From the NCBI RefSeq assembly GCF_000735455.1, contig NZ_JMPS01000069.1:1-64000 (forward strand): a stretch of DNA of 64,000 nt, written 5' to 3'. This DNA is from Yokenella regensburgei ATCC 49455 (GTDB taxonomy: Bacteria > Pseudomonadota > Gammaproteobacteria > Enterobacterales > Enterobacteriaceae). The notes below the pieces were generated by a model. That model searched no databases, was not told the DNA's origin, and saw nothing but the letters and a program-made list of their open reading frames with translations. Positions 10,203 to 18,883 of the stretch are shown in pieces (positions within the stretch are counted from its first letter, which is position 1; each line of letters begins with the position of its first letter). Made by a program: the position numbers and the translations under genes.

Positions 10203-11248
10203 GTAAAATCAGGGTGTTGTCTGTTGATGACTCAGCGCTGATGCGCCAGATCATGACGGAAATTATCAATAGTCATAGTGACATGGAGATGGTTGCGACA
10301 GCGCCGGACCCTCTGGTCGCCCGGGATCTTATCAAAAAATACAATCCGGACGTGCTGACGCTGGACGTTGAAATGCCGCGAATGGACGGTCTGGACTTTC
10401 TCGAAAAATTGATGCGTTTGCGCCCGATGCCGGTGGTGATGGTTTCCTCGCTCACCGGGAAAGGCTCCGAAGTGACGCTGCGCGCGCTGGAACTGGGGGC
10501 GGTGGACTTCGTGACCAAACCTCAGTTGGGGATCCGTGAAGGCATGCTCGCCTACAGCGAAATGATCGCCGAGAAGGTACGCGCAGCCTCAAGAGCGCGG
10601 GTGAATGCGCATAAACCGGCAGTAGCGCCAACTACGCTGAAGGCGGGGCCGCTGCTGAGTTCGGAGAAGCTGATTGCGATTGGCGCCTCCACCGGAGGGA
10701 CCGAAGCCATTCGCCATGTGCTGCAGCCAATGCCGCTCACCAGCCCGGCGATCCTTATTACCCAGCATATGCCGCCGGGCTTCACCCGTTCTTTTGCCGA
10801 GCGTCTGAACAAGCTGTGTCAGATTACGGTGAAAGAGGCGGAAGACGGCGAGCGTGTGCTGCCGGGCCACGCCTACATTGCGCCAGGCGACAAGCATATG
10901 GAGCTGTCGCGCAGCGGGGCGAACTATCAAATCAAAATTCACGACGGGCCGCCGGTAAACCGGCATCGCCCGGCGGTTGATGTGCTGTTTCATTCGGTCG
11001 CTAAGTTTGCGGGGCGCAACGCGGTGGGGGTCATTCTCACCGGGATGGGCAACGACGGTGCGGCCGGGATGCTGGCAATGCACCAGGCGGGAGCCTGGAC
11101 GATTGCGCAGAATGAAGCAAGTTGTGTGGTGTTCGGCATGCCGCGTGAGGCCATCAATATGGGTGGCGTCAGCGAAGTGGTCGATCTTAGCCAGGTAAGC
11201 CAGCAGATGCTGGCGAAAATCAGTGCCGGACAGGCAATACGTATTTAA
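10199..11248 (+). CDS. cheB: Chemoreceptor methylesterase CheB
   Basis: CheB removes methyl groups and deamidates glutamines on receptors once phosphorylated by CheA. At 349 residues it has exactly the E. coli length. The receiver domain has the phosphoacceptor aspartate in [13 protein letters not shown]. The catalytic domain shows the serine in [11 protein letters not shown], the histidine in [10 protein letters not shown] and the aspartate in [11 protein letters not shown]. It is translationally coupled to cheR. Confidence 0.97.
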   Translation: MSKIRVLSVDDSALMRQIMTEIINSHSDMEMVATAPDPLVARDLIKKYNPDVLTLDVEMPRMDGLDFLEKLMRLRPMPVVMVSSLTGKGSEVTLRALELGAVDFVTKPQLGIREGMLAYSEMIAEKVRAASRARVNAHKPAVAPTTLKAGPLLSSEKLIAIGASTGGTEAIRHVLQPMPLTSPAILITQHMPPGFTRSFAERLNKLCQITVKEAEDGERVLPGHAYIAPGDKHMELSRSGANYQIKIHDGPPVNRHRPAVDVLFHSVAKFAGRNAVGVILTGMGNDGAAGMLAMHQAGAWTIAQNEASCVVFGMPREAINMGGVSEVVDLSQVSQQMLAKISAGQAIRI

Positions 11249-11653
<405 letters not shown>

Positions 11654-11663
11654 GGGCAGGACG

Positions 11664-12308
11664 ATGATGCAACCCATGATTAAACCTGGAGATGAACATT
11701 CCGCTGCGGATATCATCGTCCGCATTGGTAGCCTGACCCGTATGCTGCGTGACAGTCTGCGCGAGCTGGGGCTGGATCAGGCGATTGCAGAAGCGGCAGA
11801 AGCGATCCCGGATGCCCGTGACCGCCTGGACTATGTGGTGCAGATGACCGCACAGGCCGCCGAGCGTGCGCTGAACTGTGTGGAGCTGTCGCAGCCGCAC
11901 CAGAACCAGATGGAGAAGCAGGCGAAAGCGCTGTCTGGCCGTTGGGACGAGTGGTTCGAAAACCCGATTGAGCTTGCCGACGCGCGTGATCTGGTGACGG
12001 ATACCCGCAGCTATCTGGCAGAAGTGCCGCAGCACACCAGCTTCACCAACGCCCAGCTGCTGGAGATCATGATGGCGCAGGATTTCCAGGACCTTACCGG
12101 TCAGGTTATCAAGCGCATGATGGACGTTATCCAGGAGATTGAACGTCAGCTGCTGATGGTGCTGCTGGAGAATATGCCGGAACAGCCAGCAAAGTCGAAG
12201 CGTGAAAATGACAGCCTGTTGAATGGTCCGCAGATGGATGCCACCAAAGCTGGCGTGGTCGCAAGCCAGGACCAGGTTGACGACCTGCTCGACAGCCTCG
12301 GATTCTGA
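11664..12308 (+). CDS. cheZ: CheY-phosphate phosphatase CheZ
   Basis: CheZ speeds dephosphorylation of CheY. The 214 residues equal the E. coli length. The long helical hairpin includes [16 protein letters not shown], which carries the catalytic glutamine, and the C-terminal CheY-binding tail [15 protein letters not shown] is intact. It is the last gene of the tar operon, ending at the terminator at 12318-12341. The neighbour beyond is the convergent fimbrial operon rather than flhB directly. Confidence 0.97.
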   Translation: MMQPMIKPGDEHSAADIIVRIGSLTRMLRDSLRELGLDQAIAEAAEAIPDARDRLDYVVQMTAQAAERALNCVELSQPHQNQMEKQAKALSGRWDEWFENPIELADARDLVTDTRSYLAEVPQHTSFTNAQLLEIMMAQDFQDLTGQVIKRMMDVIQEIERQLLMVLLENMPEQPAKSKRENDSLLNGPQMDATKAGVVASQDQVDDLLDSLGF

Positions 12309-12317
12309 TCCTTCTTA

Positions 12318-12341
12318 ATGGCCCTGACGGGCCATTTTTTT
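12318..12341 (+). terminator. tar-cheZ operon terminator
   Basis: ATGGCCC and GGGCCAT pair over a TGAC loop, followed by a run of seven T. The stop codon of the convergent adhesin gene (TAA on the minus strand, 12342-12340) lies in the T run, so the two operons abut tail to tail with no spare sequence. Confidence 0.9.
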
Positions 12342-13485
12342 ATCGCAGATCCATCTTCAGCGTCACATTACCTTCAAACTTACCCGGCTCGGGGCGCTTT
12401 TCCGTCGTCGCGACCGGTGCTGCCTGCAGATGCAGTGCGCCATTCCCCTGGTCATCAACGCCGATGGGTAGCGAGACCTGTCCATCAAGACTGATATTAC
12501 TGCTGTTGGCATCATACATTCGGACACCAACGTCATCACGGTTAAGCATTTTCGCAATATAGCCGCTACCGCTGTCGGCAACGCCCTGGTCGGCCGTTAG
12601 CGTCATTTTGATTTTATCGCTATTACCGATGGCCGGGTTGTCGCAGTGCCAGGTGATGTCGACATCCTTTAACGTATAGCCAGCTGGCGGCTGGCCCTGA
12701 GCGATAAACTGGCTGCTGACAATATTGCCAAGTTCAACCTCAATGGTGCTGCCGGCGTTGATGGTGCAGCTGAGCGGGACCGTGATAGTGCCGGTGAGCC
12801 AGATATTTGAAACCAGCGTCGCATCGGCGGTGGTACAGCTACTGCCGTCTAAGGCAAGGCAGCTATAGTTTTGCGCCACTATCATTGGTGGAATGGTTTC
12901 AACGCCCAGCAGCGGTTTTTTAATATAAAACGTGGCGCGAATGACGTTCCAGTTAAACCTCCGTTTACTGGTTTGCTTACTGTCCGGGCGGGTAGCATCG
13001 CTACAGACGCTGGCGCTGCCTTCGGTGGTGTTTAGCTTCGACTCCGGTACTTTACTCATCGAGGTGAGATCCGTCGGATAAGCGTTAATATTCAGTGAGA
13101 AGAGATTATTACCATCCGGTGCATCCGCGCTGTCGCTGTAGCCGGTGATATCGATATCGAGCTTATCCGTTAGCTGACCATATCCGGCGACACCGGTGGC
13201 CAAAGGACTACCCGCCCAGGTCGTTTCAAAGACAGTGTCGCTGGCTTTCATTTCGGAAGGGCAGCTGCAGTTAGCCTCAATAAAGGCGGGTCCACTGCCG
13301 AGCAGATGATTGTTATCACCATAGGTTTTTCCGGCCACGTCGTCGCTGGCCGTCCAGTCAGCGGCATAATTTACCGTGTAGTCCGCAGGGCCGGAAAAGC
13401 AGCCACTCAGGGCGCTGGCTTGCGTCGCGCCCGCTACTAGTAGAAGCAGGACACCCGACAGGGGTCGATAGATATTACTGATCAT
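12340..13485 (-). CDS. Fimbrial tip adhesin, two-domain
   Basis: This last gene of the fimbrial operon encodes 381 residues from the ATG at 13485, which has a CGGAGAA ribosome-binding site; upstream in-frame codons lie inside the usher gene. A signal peptide ends near ATQASA. The N-terminal part (about 25-230) is probably the receptor-binding domain, with several cysteines (SGCFSG, EANCSCPSE, SYCLALDG-like region). The C-terminal part from about GTITVPLSCTINAGSTIEVELG looks like a pilin domain and ends in VTLKMDLR. Length, position and the two-domain plan suggest a tip adhesin. The ligand is unknown and I do not recognise the receptor-binding domain. It overlaps the usher gene by 11 bases. 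Confidence 0.85.
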   Translation of the reverse strand: MISNIYRPLSGVLLLLVAGATQASALSGCFSGPADYTVNYAADWTASDDVAGKTYGDNNHLLGSGPAFIEANCSCPSEMKASDTVFETTWAGSPLATGVAGYGQLTDKLDIDITGYSDSADAPDGNNLFSLNINAYPTDLTSMSKVPESKLNTTEGSASVCSDATRPDSKQTSKRRFNWNVIRATFYIKKPLLGVETIPPMIVAQNYSCLALDGSSCTTADATLVSNIWLTGTITVPLSCTINAGSTIEVELGNIVSSQFIAQGQPPAGYTLKDVDITWHCDNPAIGNSDKIKMTLTADQGVADSGSGYIAKMLNRDDVGVRMYDANSSNISLDGQVSLPIGVDDQGNGALHLQAAPVATTEKRPEPGKFEGNVTLKMDLR

Positions 13486-16021
13486 TGATTTTCTCCGGGA
13501 AACACACGGCGTGAAGAAGATGGATACCCGCAGGGTTAGGCGTTTCCCGTGAGTCATCCTTTAACGTCAGGGAAGCGTGACACTGTTGATTCTGATGAGT
13601 GCCCCATTTAACGCTTAGGGCGGCCTTCTCCCCAAGTCCTGCCAGGTACAGGGTACCGGTATCGTCAACAATGCCGCTCAGGCTGCTGTTGTCGATGGTG
13701 GCAAAAGCGCCAAAGGGTACAGGACTACCATTCGCAAGATGCAGGCTAATTAGTGTCCGATAGCCCACGTGGGCATTGATAGTGGCGCTGACCGCAGCAT
13801 CGTGAGAGGGAATGACCACGATGGTGGTTTCATCGGTATCAACGTCCTGGGGCAGCGAGGTGGTATCGACGCGTACGCTGTTTTCCTGATACGCGGTCAG
13901 CGATGGGATAATAGCGTTGCCGGCATAGTCGGTACGAATGCCGCGCTGGTTCTGGAAACGGATACCTTCAGCCCCTTCCGCGTGGACAACGGCAAACTGA
14001 TCACCGAGCGGTTGTGACAGTGTCACACCATGCGGGTGAGCCACGATAGCCCCGCTGGCGCCGTAGCTGTACTGCTGTGAATTGTCCGTGGCGTAGTAAT
14101 AGCCTGCGTTCAGATTGGCGTACTGTGAGCGGTAGCTGCCGTAGACGCTGCTGCTATCCGCGCCACCGTGGTTGCTTCTGCTTTGCTGCAACGAATAACT
14201 GAGTCTGTCGTCATCAAGTAACGTGCCGTTTAGCGCCAGGTTCTGGTTAGTGCTGCCACCTTTGGTGTTGCTGATGTTGTAGCTTGCCCAGCTTTTCGGT
14301 AGCCAGTGGCTGAGCGGGATGCTGATGCCAACGGAAAGCATCTGATCGCTGCCGTCATCGCTGTTTTTGCTGTAGGTATACGCAAGGTGAGTGCCAATGC
14401 CATCAAAAGTGCGGCTGATCCCGGCCGACAGGCTACGTTCGGTACGTGAGGTCTGCCAGTAGTTTTGCTGGTAGCCGTTGAGGTAGATGCTGCTGCCGGC
14501 AATCACCTGGCTCAGGCTGAGCTGAATGCGGTTGCGCTTGTTGTACTGAAATTGCCATTCGTCGTCTTCGTTCTGGTGCCCGCGCAGGGTGGCGTCGGCA
14601 AAGCTGTAATACCCTTGCGTCGAATAACGGTAGCTGGCAAGCGTAAAGCTGGTATTGGTCGGTTCAATTTTCCCGGAGTAAAGCACGCGCCAGGACTGAC
14701 CGCGCCTGGTATCCAGCGATTCAGGTGAACTTTGCGCCCAGGTGACGTCGGTGGAAAGCGCACCGAACTGACCCAGCATCATACCTACGCCGGTATTCAG
14801 CGCGAGATAATGTTCAGCAACGGTACTGCCGCCAAAAAGCGTCAGTGCGTTATTGAGGCCATAAATAGCGCTACCCTGAGTAAACAGCGGATCGTCAGCG
14901 CTTTGTCCGCTGTCCGGCCGATAGCGACCGGCAGTGACCTCGAAACGCAGATGCTGCGGGCGCTGCATCACGGCGACGCTTGAATAGGGCTGGATAAACT
15001 GGTGTTCGCTGCCGTCGGCTTCTTTTACGGTCACTTCCAGATCGCCGCTGTTGGTGGTGGCGTAGAGGTCGTTGATTTCAAACGCACCTGGGGCAACGTT
15101 AGCCTGATAAATGACGTAGCCGTTCTGGCGGACGGAGACTTCCGCATTGCTGCTGGCAATGCCGCGGATCACGGGGGCAAACCCGCGCTGGCTCCAGGGC
15201 AGCATTTCATCATCAGATGCGAGATTGACCCCTTTGTAGCGGATACTGTCGAAGACGTCGCCGCGGGTGCTGCTTTCCCCGGCGGTAAACTGTGCCTTGA
15301 GCGTATCGATATCGTGCTGCAGCCAGGTGTTGATGTTCTGCCATGACGAGCCGCTGTCGGTGTGATTCCAGGTGGCGTAATGGCGCAGCCGCCATCCGCC
15401 AAGATTGACGCCGTTGCGCAGGCTCAGGTACTGGTTGCTGGTGGAGTCTCCGCCGCCACGCTGCTGCATCCCTGAAAGGGAGTAGTCGCTGAACAGTACC
15501 GGTACGCCGTCATCCCAGCGCGAAGGGTCTATCTCTCCCCGGTTTTGCGTACCGAGCGCGGCCTGCGGAATACTCAGGTTCAGCGCCATCTGGTTGAAGT
15601 CAAAGCTCGCCACCGCGGCGGGAATATAGTCACCAATGGCGCTTTTTAATGGACCGTTTTCTGCAAGTTCACTAAAGGCAGGGTAGCGGTCAATGCGAAT
15701 ATTCCAGCCGCGCAGTATGGCAGGGGTCAGCTGCGGCTGCAGTGAGCCATCAGCGCCATTGATATAGCTGAGTGTGACGTCGGTGACTTTACGATGGTTA
15801 ATGAACACCGAAGTGGGGTAATTGCCAGGTAGCTGCGCATTAGGGTTCGAAAACAGCGACAGGTTGATATCCTGAGATGAGAGCTGGTCGCCTTCCAGCG
15901 CCGAAGGCGGGAAAACATAATCCCGGGCAGTAGCTGTCATCGGCGCCATGAAAAAGATGGCGCTCAGGGCGTGAACGGCAGAGCGAGCAGGGCGCAGTCG
16001 ATGCTGCTTTGATTTCCCCAT
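13475..16021 (-). CDS. Outer-membrane fimbrial usher (FimD/PapC family)
   Basis: This outer-membrane assembly pore receives chaperone-subunit complexes and threads the fibre outward. The 848 residues match the family. A signal peptide (about 1-33, ending near TATA) precedes the N-terminal chaperone-binding domain, which starts at DYVFPPSALEGD. Then come the 24-strand barrel with plug (for example FAPVIRGIASSNAEVSVRQNGYVIY, cut short here) and C-terminal domains with a cysteine pair (QQCHASL and HAVCFPE). Its start overlaps the chaperone stop by one base. It is intact. Confidence 0.95.
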   Translation of the reverse strand: MGKSKQHRLRPARSAVHALSAIFFMAPMTATARDYVFPPSALEGDQLSSQDINLSLFSNPNAQLPGNYPTSVFINHRKVTDVTLSYINGADGSLQPQLTPAILRGWNIRIDRYPAFSELAENGPLKSAIGDYIPAAVASFDFNQMALNLSIPQAALGTQNRGEIDPSRWDDGVPVLFSDYSLSGMQQRGGGDSTSNQYLSLRNGVNLGGWRLRHYATWNHTDSGSSWQNINTWLQHDIDTLKAQFTAGESSTRGDVFDSIRYKGVNLASDDEMLPWSQRGFAPVIRGIASSNAEVSVRQNGYVIYQANVAPGAFEINDLYATTNSGDLEVTVKEADGSEHQFIQPYSSVAVMQRPQHLRFEVTAGRYRPDSGQSADDPLFTQGSAIYGLNNALTLFGGSTVAEHYLALNTGVGMMLGQFGALSTDVTWAQSSPESLDTRRGQSWRVLYSGKIEPTNTSFTLASYRYSTQGYYSFADATLRGHQNEDDEWQFQYNKRNRIQLSLSQVIAGSSIYLNGYQQNYWQTSRTERSLSAGISRTFDGIGTHLAYTYSKNSDDGSDQMLSVGISIPLSHWLPKSWASYNISNTKGGSTNQNLALNGTLLDDDRLSYSLQQSRSNHGGADSSSVYGSYRSQYANLNAGYYYATDNSQQYSYGASGAIVAHPHGVTLSQPLGDQFAVVHAEGAEGIRFQNQRGIRTDYAGNAIIPSLTAYQENSVRVDTTSLPQDVDTDETTIVVIPSHDAAVSATINAHVGYRTLISLHLANGSPVPFGAFATIDNSSLSGIVDDTGTLYLAGLGEKAALSVKWGTHQNQQCHASLTLKDDSRETPNPAGIHLLHAVCFPEKINDQ

Positions 16022-16710
16022 CAGCCACGCTCCACTGGAGCGCTATAGCGGGTGGAGGCGTTCCCATAATCGGTAATGCAGTGCCAGACCACCTGGCTGT
16101 TGCCCGCGGCCATCGGGAGCGGATGAGAGACCTGCCCCAGAGGTGGAACCATCTCAATATCATCCAGCGCGGTGCTGCCGACCTTGAGCGAATCAAAAAT
16201 AATGAAATAGCGGCTGTTATTCAGCACGCTGAAGGTGCCTGCATCGCTTTTAAAGTGCAGATTTTTGCACCCTTCGCCAGGCGTTCCGTCCAGCCCCTGT
16301 GGGCGCCAGAAGAGCTTCATCCGCATTTTGTAGATAAGGTGCAACACGTTTTTATCCTCTTCATCTTTACCGACGGCGGGGATACTGTGTACGTTGAGAT
16401 AGAACAGCGACTCTCGGTCTGCAGGCAGCGGTGTACCGTTCCAGGCGATGCGCAGGCTCTGCTCTTTTTGTGGATCTAACCGGAATAACGGCGGGGTGAT
16501 GATAAAAGGACCGCGGGTTTTTCCATCTCCCGTATCTACCCACGACTGAATTAACCACGGAGACTGGCTGTCTTTATTCGTCAGCGGAAGTGCGACTTCC
16601 TTTTTATTTGCTTCATAAATAACACGAGTCCTACCGATCTGTATTCCTGATGAATAACAGTACTGGCTAAATAAAACAGTGACTATCATTAGTAGTATGC
16701 GGTTGCACAT
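16021..16710 (-). CDS. Periplasmic fimbrial chaperone (PapD family)
   Basis: The chaperone donates a beta strand to folding subunits and delivers them to the usher. The 229 residues start with a signal peptide ending near CYSSG. Two immunoglobulin-like domains follow. Domain 1 has GRTRVIYEANKKEVALPLTN, whose arginine and distal lysine (in the KMRMKLFWRP strand) fit the subunit-binding pair of the family. The F1-G1 loop appears short, fitting the FGS class. It lies 106 bases from the pilin stop, across the hairpin at 16736-16767, and is coupled to the usher gene. Confidence 0.93.
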   Translation of the reverse strand: MCNRILLMIVTVLFSQYCYSSGIQIGRTRVIYEANKKEVALPLTNKDSQSPWLIQSWVDTGDGKTRGPFIITPPLFRLDPQKEQSLRIAWNGTPLPADRESLFYLNVHSIPAVGKDEEDKNVLHLIYKMRMKLFWRPQGLDGTPGEGCKNLHFKSDAGTFSVLNNSRYFIIFDSLKVGSTALDDIEMVPPLGQVSHPLPMAAGNSQVVWHCITDYGNASTRYSAPVERG

Positions 16711-16735
16711 TTTTAAAACTCGCGCAGTGGTAGAT

Positions 16736-16767
16736 GAAAAAACAAAACCAGCGCAGGCTGGTTTTGT
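16736..16767 (-). terminator. Hairpin between pilin and chaperone genes
   Basis: On the minus strand ACAAAACCAGC and GCTGGTTTTGT form a perfect 11-bp stem with a four-base loop, followed by a T-rich tract (GTTTTTTC). It sits downstream of the pilin and upstream of the chaperone. This is a common place for a partial terminator or RNA-stabilising hairpin that keeps pilin mRNA in excess. That role is inferred. Confidence 0.8.
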
Positions 16768-16816
16768 ATAACAGTGATGAATTAAATAAATAAACTAATT
16801 ATTCATTGATGATGTA

Positions 16817-17392
16817 TTAGCGATAAAGAATGTTGACAACCAGATCACCGTCCGCGGCACCGGCGGTAACGTCTTTAGCAAAAGATTTATAACGCGCGTT
16901 AAAGTTAGCGTATATGGCGTCTTCGGCGTCGGGAAGTTCGATAGAAACTTGTCCCTCGCTACCGTCGAGTGCAAGCAAATTAGTATCTTCACCATCCGGG
17001 CTGATGGCGATGCCAACGCCAGTCGCCGCGGTATCTCCGGAGGTGGTGATCTGCGAGACATTCAACAGACTCGTGCTGCCGGTCAGGCTTGTATCTCCGG
17101 TAAAGGTCAGCTGAACGGCGGGTAAACCGGTGCTTTTAAGCGGGCAGTTAATCAGCGTAATAGTAAAGGGTTTCAGCGTCGATTCTTTACCTACGGAATC
17201 AAATAAAGAGGTGGGATAAGTACCGAGCGAAACGTTCTTATCACTGGTTCCATCATCACCAGAAATTTCGCAGCTGGGTTCAATAATTTCACCGGTGAAA
17301 TGTATTGTGCCTGCATTCATTTCCGCAGAATATATATTGCCGCTCATTATACCCAGTAATGCCGCGATGACGATCTTTTTTGTTCTCAGCAT
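16817..17392 (-). CDS. Major fimbrial subunit (pilin, FimA-like)
   Basis: This is the first gene of the fimbrial operon. From the ATG at 17392 (AAGGAGA ribosome-binding site) it encodes 191 residues: a signal peptide ending near IYSAE, then the mature pilin. Typical pilin features are an early cysteine in IIEPSCEIS, its disulphide partner in LINCPLK, and a C-terminal strand with penultimate tyrosine (LVVNILYR). The frame opens further upstream, but there is no ribosome-binding site for that. The sequence is more AT-rich than the flagellar genes around it. Which fimbrial subfamily it belongs to cannot be settled by eye. Confidence 0.92.
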   Translation of the reverse strand: MLRTKKIVIAALLGIMSGNIYSAEMNAGTIHFTGEIIEPSCEISGDDGTSDKNVSLGTYPTSLFDSVGKESTLKPFTITLINCPLKSTGLPAVQLTFTGDTSLTGSTSLLNVSQITTSGDTAATGVGIAISPDGEDTNLLALDGSEGQVSIELPDAEDAIYANFNARYKSFAKDVTAGAADGDLVVNILYR

Positions 17393-17734
17393 AATGCAGT
17401 CTCCTTGACAGATAAATTGATAAGATTTTTTTATATAATAACAATCATGGGGGGTATACACGGATAATAAGGAGTGAAAAGACTCGCTGCAGGGTAATTA
17501 TTAGCAAAAAATGGCAATTCTCTTCTGTTTAATATGATAAGGCGTTTATATATCCCTAATGCAAATATTTAATCGGAGAAACATTCTGGAAATATATTAA
17601 ATCGGTAAAAAGTGTTTCAGCAGTGAGATTCAGCAAAGCAGGCAATAGGCGGCCTTTTTCCTGCTTTTTCCCGCCATTGCGTGCGCCTGCCTCTGTCATC
17701 ATGTGCACTACTGGAAGTACTACAGGTTAGCGCC
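17393..17734. other. Divergent intergenic region between pilin and flhB
   Basis: This stretch is AT-rich near the pilin and must hold the fimbrial promoter (minus strand) and the flhB class 2 promoter (plus strand). I see no convincing pair of inverted repeats of the fimS invertible-switch type and no clear FlhD4C2 box. A T/A-rich block near 17428-17440 could supply the pilin -10 region. No gene is supported here. Confidence 0.5.
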
Positions 17735-18883
17735 GTGTCAGAAGAAAACGACGACAAAACAGAAGCCCCCACACCCCAACGGCTGGAAAAGGCGCGTGAA
17801 GAGGGGCAGATCCCCCGTTCCCGCGAGCTGACCTCTTTCCTGATCCTGTTGGTCGGGGTTTGCGTCATCTGGCTCGGCGGGGAATCTCTGGCGCGCCGAC
17901 TGGCGGCCTTGCTCTCGGGTGGGCTGCGTTTTGACCATAGCATCGTCAATGACCCCAACCTGATCCTTGGACAGATAATTCTGCTGATCCGTGAAGCGAT
18001 GCTGGCGCTGCTGCCGCTGATTGTCGGCGTTGTGGTTATCGCTATCGTCGCGCCGATGCTGCTGGGTGGGATTATTTTCAGCCCGAAGTCTATTTCCCTG
18101 AAGCTGGACAAACTTAACCCGCTGCCGGGGATTAAACGCATGTTTTCCGCCCAGACGGCGGCGGAGCTGGTGAAGGCGATTCTGAAGTCCATTCTGGTGG
18201 GCAGCATCGCGGGCTTTTTCGTCTGGCTGCACTGGCCGGAGATGATGCGTCTCATCAGCGAGTCACCGATGACCGCGATGGGCAATGCGCTCAATATGGT
18301 GGGGCTCTGCGCGCTGCTGGTGGCCATAGGCGTGATCCCGATGGTGGGGTTTGACGTCTTCTGGCAAATCCACAGCCATCTGAAAAAACTGCGGATGTCG
18401 CGCCAGGATATTCGCGATGAATTTAAACAGAACGAAGGCGATCCGCACGTAAAAGGGCGTATCCGTCAGATGCAACGCGCCGCCGCACGACGTCGCATGA
18501 TGGCCGATGTGCCAAAAGCTGACGTCATCGTCACCAACCCGACGCACTACTCGGTGGCATTGCAGTATGACGAAAACAAAATGAGTGCGCCAAAAGTGCT
18601 GGCCAAAGGAGCCGGTCTTGTGGCGTTACGCATCCGTGAGCTGGCTGCGGAAAACCGCATTCCAACGCTTGAAGCGCCGCCGCTTGCCCGTGCGCTGTAC
18701 CGGCATGCGGAAATTGGCCAGCAAATTCCCGGTCAACTGTACGCCGCCGTGGCGGAAGTGCTGGCCTGGGTATGGCAACTGAAACGCTGGCGTCTGGCTG
18801 GCGGTGTACCACCGAAGAAACCTGAAAATCTGCCAGTGCCTGAAGCACTGGATTTTATGAGTGAGAAGGACACTGATGGCTAA
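17735..18883 (+). CDS. flhB: Flagellar export apparatus protein FlhB
   Basis: FlhB is the substrate-specificity switch of the flagellar type III export gate. The start is the GTG at 17735 (VSEENDDKTEAPTPQRLEK), giving 382 residues, the same as E. coli. Upstream in-frame codons would add 18 unrelated residues. Four membrane segments are followed by the cytoplasmic domain with the self-cleavage site NPTH in VIVTNPTHYSVALQYDENKM. The stop overlaps the start of flhA. It begins the flhBAE operon, separated from cheZ here by the fimbrial genes. Confidence 0.96.
   Translation: MSEENDDKTEAPTPQRLEKAREEGQIPRSRELTSFLILLVGVCVIWLGGESLARRLAALLSGGLRFDHSIVNDPNLILGQIILLIREAMLALLPLIVGVVVIAIVAPMLLGGIIFSPKSISLKLDKLNPLPGIKRMFSAQTAAELVKAILKSILVGSIAGFFVWLHWPEMMRLISESPMTAMGNALNMVGLCALLVAIGVIPMVGFDVFWQIHSHLKKLRMSRQDIRDEFKQNEGDPHVKGRIRQMQRAAARRRMMADVPKADVIVTNPTHYSVALQYDENKMSAPKVLAKGAGLVALRIRELAAENRIPTLEAPPLARALYRHAEIGQQIPGQLYAAVAEVLAWVWQLKRWRLAGGVPPKKPENLPVPEALDFMSEKDTDG

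Noticed and set aside
17551-17620. FlhD4C2 box upstream of flhB
   Set aside because: AATGC and AAATATT fragments occur, but the spacing and the second half-site do not fit the consensus.
17393-17734. fimS-like invertible switch for the fimbrial operon
   Set aside because: No pair of matching inverted repeats and no recombinase gene nearby.
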